Origin: an uncultured Frankiales bacterium
Lineage (GTDB): Bacteria > Actinomycetota > Actinomycetes > Mycobacteriales > SCTD01
Assembly: GCA_946479905.1 (NCBI GenBank)
Contig: CAMLIA010000257.1
Coordinates: 1 to 5,189, forward strand
Length of the DNA: 5,189 bases
Reading direction: 5' to 3'
Shown: positions 1 to 5,189 of the stretch, in pieces
How positions within the stretch are numbered: position 1 is the stretch's first letter
How the letters are laid out: each line of letters opens with the position of its first letter
Notes under the pieces: model-generated
Database searches by the model: none
What the model was told of the DNA's origin: nothing
Seen by the model: the letters and a program-made list of their open reading frames with translations, nothing else
Translations under genes and position numbers: made by a program

Positions 1-1702
<1,702 letters not shown>

Positions 1703-1709
1703 TACGCGG

Positions 1710-2450
1710 TCAGAACAGGACCTGTGTGGAGAGCAGGCCCTCCCCCGTGGCGCGGCCGGACAGCACGCGCGCGAAGTCCAGGGCGTCCATGGCGATCTGC
1801 TCGCCGCCCGTGCCGCGCTGCCACTGACCGCCTGCCGGGCCGGTGAGGGTGAGGTGGAAGGGCTGTCCGTGCAGGTCCGCCCACTCGCTCACGAGGTCGG
1901 CGACCAGTCGGCCGTCGTGGTCGGCGGTCACGAGCGGTTCGCGGCCGGTGGCGTCGCAGATGTCGAGGCGGTGCATCCAGTGGTCGCGGTTGATGACCCG
2001 GTCGAACAGGTAGCCCAGGGCGATCTTGCCGTCGTTGGTCGGCACCTTGACCCAGCTCCGCAGCGGCTCGGGGAAGCGCCGCCGGAAGCGGGCGAACCTG
2101 GGCAGGACCACGGCCGCCTGCTCGAGTGCCTGCTGCGGCGTCCAGTTGTCGCGCGCCCGCTGGCCGGCGAGCATGAAGGCGTCGAGACCCGGCAGACCCT
2201 CCTCGCGCTCGATCCTCTTGCCGGCGCGGGTCTGCCGCAGGCCCTCCGGCGGCGAGAGCAGCGCGTGCGCGCTCGCGACCTGGTGGATGACCACCTGGCG
2301 CACGGTCCACGCCGGGCAGGCGGTCGGGCGCTCCCAGTCCTCGGGCGCCAGCGAGCGCAAGACCTCGAGCTCGCGCCCGATGGCCTCCGTGGCCAGCGCG
2401 AAGACCTCCTGGCGTGACAGCGGCGCGATCGGTGTCTCGGTCATGGTCAT
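1710..2450 (-). CDS. Maleylpyruvate isomerase-family (DinB-fold, TIGR03083-like) protein
   Basis: A 246-residue protein of the actinobacterial mycothiol-dependent maleylpyruvate isomerase superfamily. Visible features are an N-terminal four-helix DinB-like domain with the family block W39-ERPTACPAWTVRQVVIH56, then DHWMHRLD (D156, H160, D163). H56, D156 and H160 sit where known members carry a His/Glu/His metal triad, so the metal site looks intact with Asp replacing Glu. The C-terminal part (about 185-240), including GEQIAMDALDFARVLSGRA, fits the family's small second domain. The substrate is unknown; members are thought to be thiol-dependent isomerases or transferases. The start at 2450 forms an ATGA overlap with the upstream TetR stop, implying translational coupling, and a modest GGAAGAAG lies just upstream. 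An alternative start is the ATG two codons later at 2444. Its position in one transcript with a TetR regulator suggests it responds to the same signal. Family assignment is firm; the reaction is not. Confidence 0.88.
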   Translation of the reverse strand: MTMTETPIAPLSRQEVFALATEAIGRELEVLRSLAPEDWERPTACPAWTVRQVVIHQVASAHALLSPPEGLRQTRAGKRIEREEGLPGLDAFMLAGQRARDNWTPQQALEQAAVVLPRFARFRRRFPEPLRSWVKVPTNDGKIALGYLFDRVINRDHWMHRLDICDATGREPLVTADHDGRLVADLVSEWADLHGQPFHLTLTGPAGGQWQRGTGGEQIAMDALDFARVLSGRATGEGLLSTQVLF

Positions 2451-3052
2451 GGCTGCTTCTTCCGGTGGGAGGCGGGTGGGGTCACCCTGGTGAGGAACAT
2501 GGCGAAGGCGTCGTCCAGCAGCAGCCGCCACCGGTCACCGCCCGGGTCGTTGGCGATCTGCTGGCTCATCAGGCCGGTGAACAGCGACGTGAACAGGTCC
2601 ACGTCCGCCTGCTCGGTGGCGCCGAGCGCCGCCAGCCCGTCGGCAAGCTGCTGGTAGAGCTCAACGGCCAGGGCGTAGGAGTCGTCCGAGGGCGTGAAGC
2701 CGGGGAGGGTGCGCAGGAACATCAGCGTGAAGCGGGCCGGCTGCTCGACGCAGTAGTCGAAGACCTTGGTGGTCGCCGCGAGCAGCGCCTCGCGCGGGTC
2801 GTCGGGCCGGTCGGCGATCAGGGCCAGCAGCTCCTCGTGCGCCTGCCTGAACATCAGGTCGTACAGGTCGTTCTTGGAGCTGACGTAGGAGTACAGCGAC
2901 GGCGGCTGCATCCCCATGGCCTTCGCGACGTCGCGCAGCGAGAAGCCGCCCAGGCCGTCCCGGTGCGCCAGCGCCCAGGAGGCCTCGAGGATCTCGGCGG
3001 TCGTGGCTGCGCGCCGGAGCGCGACCCGACTACCGTTCGGTTCTCCTAACAC
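2447..3052 (-). CDS. TetR-family transcriptional regulator
   Basis: A 201-residue DNA-binding repressor of the TetR/AcrR family. The N-terminal helix-turn-helix region covers about residues 17-65: TTAEILEASWALAHRDGLGG, then FSLRDVAKAMGMQPPSLYSY and VSSKNDLYDLMF. The recognition-helix block PPSLYSYVSSKNDL is characteristic. The remaining part (about 70-195) is an all-helical ligand and dimer domain with ARFTLMFLRTLPGF, typical of the actinobacterial subgroup with a WHG-like C-terminal domain. The start is a GTG at 3052, the first start codon after an in-frame stop upstream. It has no Shine-Dalgarno in front, and a promoter can be placed so that transcription starts at the GTG itself, so the message may be leaderless. 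No good in-frame alternative start lies before the HTH. It lies 32 bp after the hydrolase stop and overlaps the next gene by 4 bases. It probably represses itself through the palindrome at 3043-3061 and may control the monooxygenase/hydrolase pair. The ligand is unknown. Confidence 0.93.
   Translation of the reverse strand: MLGEPNGSRVALRRAATTAEILEASWALAHRDGLGGFSLRDVAKAMGMQPPSLYSYVSSKNDLYDLMFRQAHEELLALIADRPDDPREALLAATTKVFDYCVEQPARFTLMFLRTLPGFTPSDDSYALAVELYQQLADGLAALGATEQADVDLFTSLFTGLMSQQIANDPGGDRWRLLLDDAFAMFLTRVTPPASHRKKQP
2456..2463 (-). promoter_or_regulatory. Weak ribosome binding site of the isomerase-family gene
   Basis: GGAAGAAG on the minus strand, inside the last codons of the TetR gene and 5 nt before the ATG at 2450 (8 nt from the GGAAG part). 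It is less purine-perfect than the other sites here, consistent with initiation partly by coupling from the overlapping upstream stop. Confidence 0.5.
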
Positions 3053-3061
3053 AGTTAGGAG
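3043..3061. promoter_or_regulatory. Perfect palindrome, probable TetR operator
   Basis: On the minus strand the site reads CTCCTAACTGTGTTAGGAG: two perfect 8-base arms around a 3-base centre, 19 bp in all. It is AT-richer than its surroundings. It covers the start codon of the TetR gene and touches the predicted -10 box. Size and position fit a TetR-dimer operator used for autorepression. As RNA it would be an 8-bp hairpin with a 3-nt loop but no T-run, so a terminator is unlikely. Assignment to this TetR is inference from position. Confidence 0.72.
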
Positions 3062-3088
3062 GATGAGGCGTCAGGCCCTCGCTGTCAA
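3060..3088 (-). promoter_or_regulatory. Predicted sigma-70-type promoter of the TetR operon
   Basis: On the minus strand a perfect -35 box TTGACA (3088-3083) is followed by a 17-bp spacer and a weak -10 box CATCCT (3065-3060). Seven bases later comes the GTG of the TetR gene, so the expected transcription start coincides with the start codon. The -35 box overlaps the TGA stop of the upstream hydrolase. The -10 end overlaps the palindrome, so bound repressor would block polymerase. Spacing is ideal but the -10 match is only partial. Confidence 0.5.
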
Positions 3089-3915
3089 CCCTGACCTGAG
3101 GCCAGTCGGGCGATCTGGCCACCGAGCAGGGTGACCGCCTTGGCAGCCTCCCGCACGAGACCCGCCTGCAGGTGGATGTCGTGCCAGCCGCCCGGCACGC
3201 AGTAGAGCTCGCCACCGGTGCGCCGGGCCAGCGCTTCCCCCTCGGGCCGCAGCCGCTCGTGCTCCGCGACGTGCACGACGAGCGGCACCGACGGGTCCGG
3301 CACGGGAGGGAGGTCGTCGCCGAACATCGCCGCCACGCCCTGCTCCGCCCAGTCGGACCGCACCAGCACCTCGTCGCCGTCGTAGGCCCGCGCCGTCTCG
3401 TGGGTGAGGTCGACGAGCGGGCTCACCAGCGCGAGCCCCGCGAGCTCGCGGACCCCCCGGTCGGCGACGAGCAGGGCGAGGCACCCACCGGCGGAGTCAC
3501 CTCCGAGCACGACCCTGGGCTCGGGGACGAGCTTCAGCGCGGCGACCGCGTCCTCGACGGCTGCCGGGTGCGTGTGCTCCGGGGCGAGGCGGTAGTCGAG
3601 CAGGTACACCGGCAGCCCCGAGGCCTGGGCGAGGTGCGCGGCGAGCGACCCGTGCGTCCTCGTCGAGCCCGTGATGAACGCGCCGCCGTGCAGCCACAGG
3701 ACGGCGGCCTCGGTGGAGGCGTCGCGACCGGCGTACCGCCGTGCCTTCCGGCTGCCCAGCACGACGTCGGTGACGGTGATGCCGCGCGGTATCCGCTGCA
3801 GGGTGCCGGCGAGGTCGCCGAGCGCCCGCTGCAGGCCGATCGGCATCGGAGGTCCGTACACCGGCCGGATGGCGTACTTCATGACCAGCCGGGTGCCGGC
3901 CATCATGGGGTTCAC
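3085..3915 (-). CDS. Alpha/beta hydrolase, hormone-sensitive lipase (family IV) type esterase
   Basis: A 276-residue carboxylic-ester hydrolase. The oxyanion-hole motif is H76-GGAF in VLWLHGGAFITGS, and the nucleophile elbow is GDSAGG with Ser141. DYRLAPEH (107-114), another family IV hallmark, lies between them. The catalytic His is probably H245 in PGGWHDIHLQ. The acid position, in AEHERLRPEG, aligns with AEYDPLRDEG-type segments and carries Glu220 where Asp is usual. There is no signal peptide, so it is predicted cytosolic. The GTG at 3915 is chosen because it forms a GTGA overlap with the monooxygenase stop and has GGAGG 7 nt upstream; the ATGs at 3906 and 3903 are too far from that site. 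Translational coupling to a Baeyer-Villiger monooxygenase suggests its substrate is the ester or lactone that enzyme makes. This is inference; a broad-specificity esterase is the alternative. At about 276 residues it is slightly short for the family (usually about 300) because the N-terminal cap is reduced. Confidence 0.92.
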   Translation of the reverse strand: MNPMMAGTRLVMKYAIRPVYGPPMPIGLQRALGDLAGTLQRIPRGITVTDVVLGSRKARRYAGRDASTEAAVLWLHGGAFITGSTRTHGSLAAHLAQASGLPVYLLDYRLAPEHTHPAAVEDAVAALKLVPEPRVVLGGDSAGGCLALLVADRGVRELAGLALVSPLVDLTHETARAYDGDEVLVRSDWAEQGVAAMFGDDLPPVPDPSVPLVVHVAEHERLRPEGEALARRTGGELYCVPGGWHDIHLQAGLVREAAKAVTLLGGQIARLASGQG

Positions 3916-5189
3916 GCACAGACCTCCAGGTCCTGGTCCCGGAGCCGGAAGGTCCGGCGTCGGAAGTCGAGGGTGGTGCCCGGCCAGTTCTGCGTGTTGC
4001 GGCCGTCGTCGGTGAGGTACCAGCTGTCGCAGCCGGTGGCGAAGACCGTGCCGGCCAGCCGCTTCTGCAGCCACTCGTTGTAGCGCCGCTGGACGTCCGG
4101 CCGGACCTCCACCGACCCGCCGGCGGGGACCCGCTGGATGGCCTGCACGATCCAGCGGAACTGGCTCTCCAGCATGAGCAGGATCGAGTTGTGGCCCAGG
4201 TTGGTGTTGGGGCCGTAGAGCAGGAACAGGTTGGGGAACCCCGCCACCGCAGACCCCAGGTAGGCCTCCGCCCCGTCCGCCCAGGCCTCGCGCAGCGTCC
4301 GGCCGCGGGCCTCGACCTCCATCGGGACGAGCAGCTCGGTCGCCGTGAACCCCGTGGCGAGGATGATCGCGTCGACCTCGACAACCGTGCCGTCGTCGAG
4401 GAGGGCACCGGTCGGCAGCAGCTCGCGGATCCCTGCCTTGACGAGGTCGACGTGCGGCAGCGCGATCGCCGGGTACCAGTCGTTGCTGATGAGGATCCGC
4501 TTGCAGCCGATCGGGTAGTCGGGGGTCGCGAGCTCCCGCTTGCCGGGCGGCAGCGACTCCGCGATGTGCTTGCGGGCCCTGCGCTCGAAGACCCTGAGCA
4601 GGCGCGGCTCGGTGTTGAAGCCCAGTGACCGCAGCTCGTTGGTGACGAAGGTGCGGAGCCGGTCGGCCTTCAGCACCGTGGGGTGCTCCCGGAGCAGCTG
4701 CTGCACGCGGGGGCTGTAGGCCCGGTCGTCCTTCTCGAGGACCCACGGCGCGGACCGCTGCAGCACCGTCACGTGCGCGGCCTGCTGGGCGACGGGCGGC
4801 ACGAACTGGATCGCGCTCGCGCCGGTCCCGACCACGAGCACCCGCTTGCCGGTGAGGTCGACGTCGTGGCGCCACTCGGCCGAGTGCCACAGCGGTCCGT
4901 CGAAGCGACCCGGCAGGTCGGGCACGGCCGGGCGGGACAGCTGCCCGCAGCCGGCCACCACGACGTCGTACGTCCCGAGGTCTCCCAGGTCCCAGACCCG
5001 GCGGTCGTCGTCCCAGCAGATCCGCCGCACCTCCGTGCCGAAGCGGACCAGCGGAGTCACTCCGAGCTCGTCGGCGGTACGCCGGAGGTAGCCCAGGATC
5101 TCCCGCTGCGGCGCGTAGCGACGCGACCAGCGGCCCTCCGGGGCGAAGGAGAAGCTGTACAGGTGCGAGGGCACGTCGCACGCCGCGCC
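3912..5189 (-). CDS. Baeyer-Villiger-type flavin monooxygenase (N-terminus cut by window edge)
   Basis: A class B flavoprotein monooxygenase that uses NADPH, FAD and O2 to insert oxygen next to a ketone carbonyl, giving an ester or lactone. The frame is open to the right edge, with 425 residues visible. The first are GAACDVPSHLYSFSF, the segment that follows the YPG motif in this family, so the GTG at 5174 is internal. About 60 residues with the first GxGxxG FAD-binding site are probably missing. The fingerprint FxGxxxHxxxW is present at 4904-4872 as FDGPLWHSAEW, though the next residue is R where P or D is usual. The NADPH Rossmann motif is GTGASA (4829-4812). Later family blocks are CKRILISNDWYPAI, ILATGF and GPNTNLGHNSILLMLESQ. 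No transmembrane segment is seen. The total length would be about 490, like EtaA/EthA-type enzymes. The stop overlaps the esterase GTG by 4 bases. The ketone substrate cannot be told from sequence; N- or S-oxidation is a less likely alternative. Confidence 0.94.
   Translation of the reverse strand, partial: GAACDVPSHLYSFSFAPEGRWSRRYAPQREILGYLRRTADELGVTPLVRFGTEVRRICWDDDRRVWDLGDLGTYDVVVAGCGQLSRPAVPDLPGRFDGPLWHSAEWRHDVDLTGKRVLVVGTGASAIQFVPPVAQQAAHVTVLQRSAPWVLEKDDRAYSPRVQQLLREHPTVLKADRLRTFVTNELRSLGFNTEPRLLRVFERRARKHIAESLPPGKRELATPDYPIGCKRILISNDWYPAIALPHVDLVKAGIRELLPTGALLDDGTVVEVDAIILATGFTATELLVPMEVEARGRTLREAWADGAEAYLGSAVAGFPNLFLLYGPNTNLGHNSILLMLESQFRWIVQAIQRVPAGGSVEVRPDVQRRYNEWLQKRLAGTVFATGCDSWYLTDDGRNTQNWPGTTLDFRRRTFRLRDQDLEVCA
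3923..3927 (-). promoter_or_regulatory. Shine-Dalgarno site of the esterase gene
   Basis: GGAGG on the minus strand within the last codons of the monooxygenase gene, 7 nt before the GTG at 3915. Its spacing decides for the GTG over the ATGs at 3906 and 3903. Confidence 0.75.

Noticed and set aside
1710..2531. Extended 273-residue form of the isomerase-family protein starting at 2531
   Set aside because: The extra 27 residues lie entirely within the TetR gene in another frame and resemble nothing in the family. The ATG at 2450 with the ATGA overlap is a better start.
3100..3120. Inverted repeat GGCCAG...CTGGCC near the end of the esterase gene, considered as a terminator
   Set aside because: The 6-bp stem has a 9-nt loop, sits inside coding sequence, and has no T-run after it on either strand. 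It is probably chance in GC-rich DNA.
3172..4083. Plus-strand open frame of 303 codons
   Set aside because: Antisense to the esterase, whose HGGAF and GDSAGG motifs establish the minus strand as coding.
3085..5181. Single 698-codon minus-strand frame suggesting a large fusion protein ending in the esterase
   Set aside because: Only the last 276 codons are real protein. The part above 3915 is the wrong frame of the monooxygenase gene, which has its own well-conserved frame and a stop at 3912.

Overview
The window comes from a high-GC genome, very probably an actinomycete (Actinomycetota). The signs are strong GC bias at third codon positions, frequent GTG starts, a mycothiol-dependent maleylpyruvate isomerase-type protein, and a TPP riboswitch that covers the Shine-Dalgarno sequence directly. 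The genus cannot be named from the sequence alone.

All five genes lie on the minus strand, so the transcription order runs from high to low coordinates. (1) 5189-3912: a flavin-dependent Baeyer-Villiger-type monooxygenase, cut by the right edge and missing its N-terminal FAD-binding segment. (2) 3915-3085: a hormone-sensitive-lipase-type alpha/beta hydrolase whose GTG start overlaps the monooxygenase stop by 4 bases. (3) 3052-2447: a TetR-family repressor, preceded by a predicted promoter and a perfect 8-3-8 palindrome that looks like its operator. (4) 2450-1710: a maleylpyruvate isomerase/DinB-fold protein, overlapping the TetR stop by 4 bases (ATGA). (5) 1588-1: thiC, the thiamine pyrimidine synthase, cut by the left edge just after its iron-sulfur cysteine motif. 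A TPP riboswitch fills the 121-base gap in front of it.

Functionally there are two blocks. The monooxygenase and hydrolase form a plausible two-step pathway: a ketone is oxidised to an ester or lactone, which is then hydrolysed. The TetR repressor and the isomerase-like protein downstream form a second, translationally coupled pair that may be co-regulated with the first. ThiC is a housekeeping thiamine gene controlled separately at translation by the riboswitch. Its promoter is not obvious and, if it has its own, must lie inside the preceding gene.

The sequence is almost fully coding, with no gene-free stretch over 300 bases. I see no mobile element, CRISPR array, tRNA or rRNA, and no convincing evidence of an undescribed system. 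The points most worth checking are the TetR promoter/operator with its apparently leaderless GTG start, the Glu in place of the usual Asp in the hydrolase triad, and the riboswitch layout.
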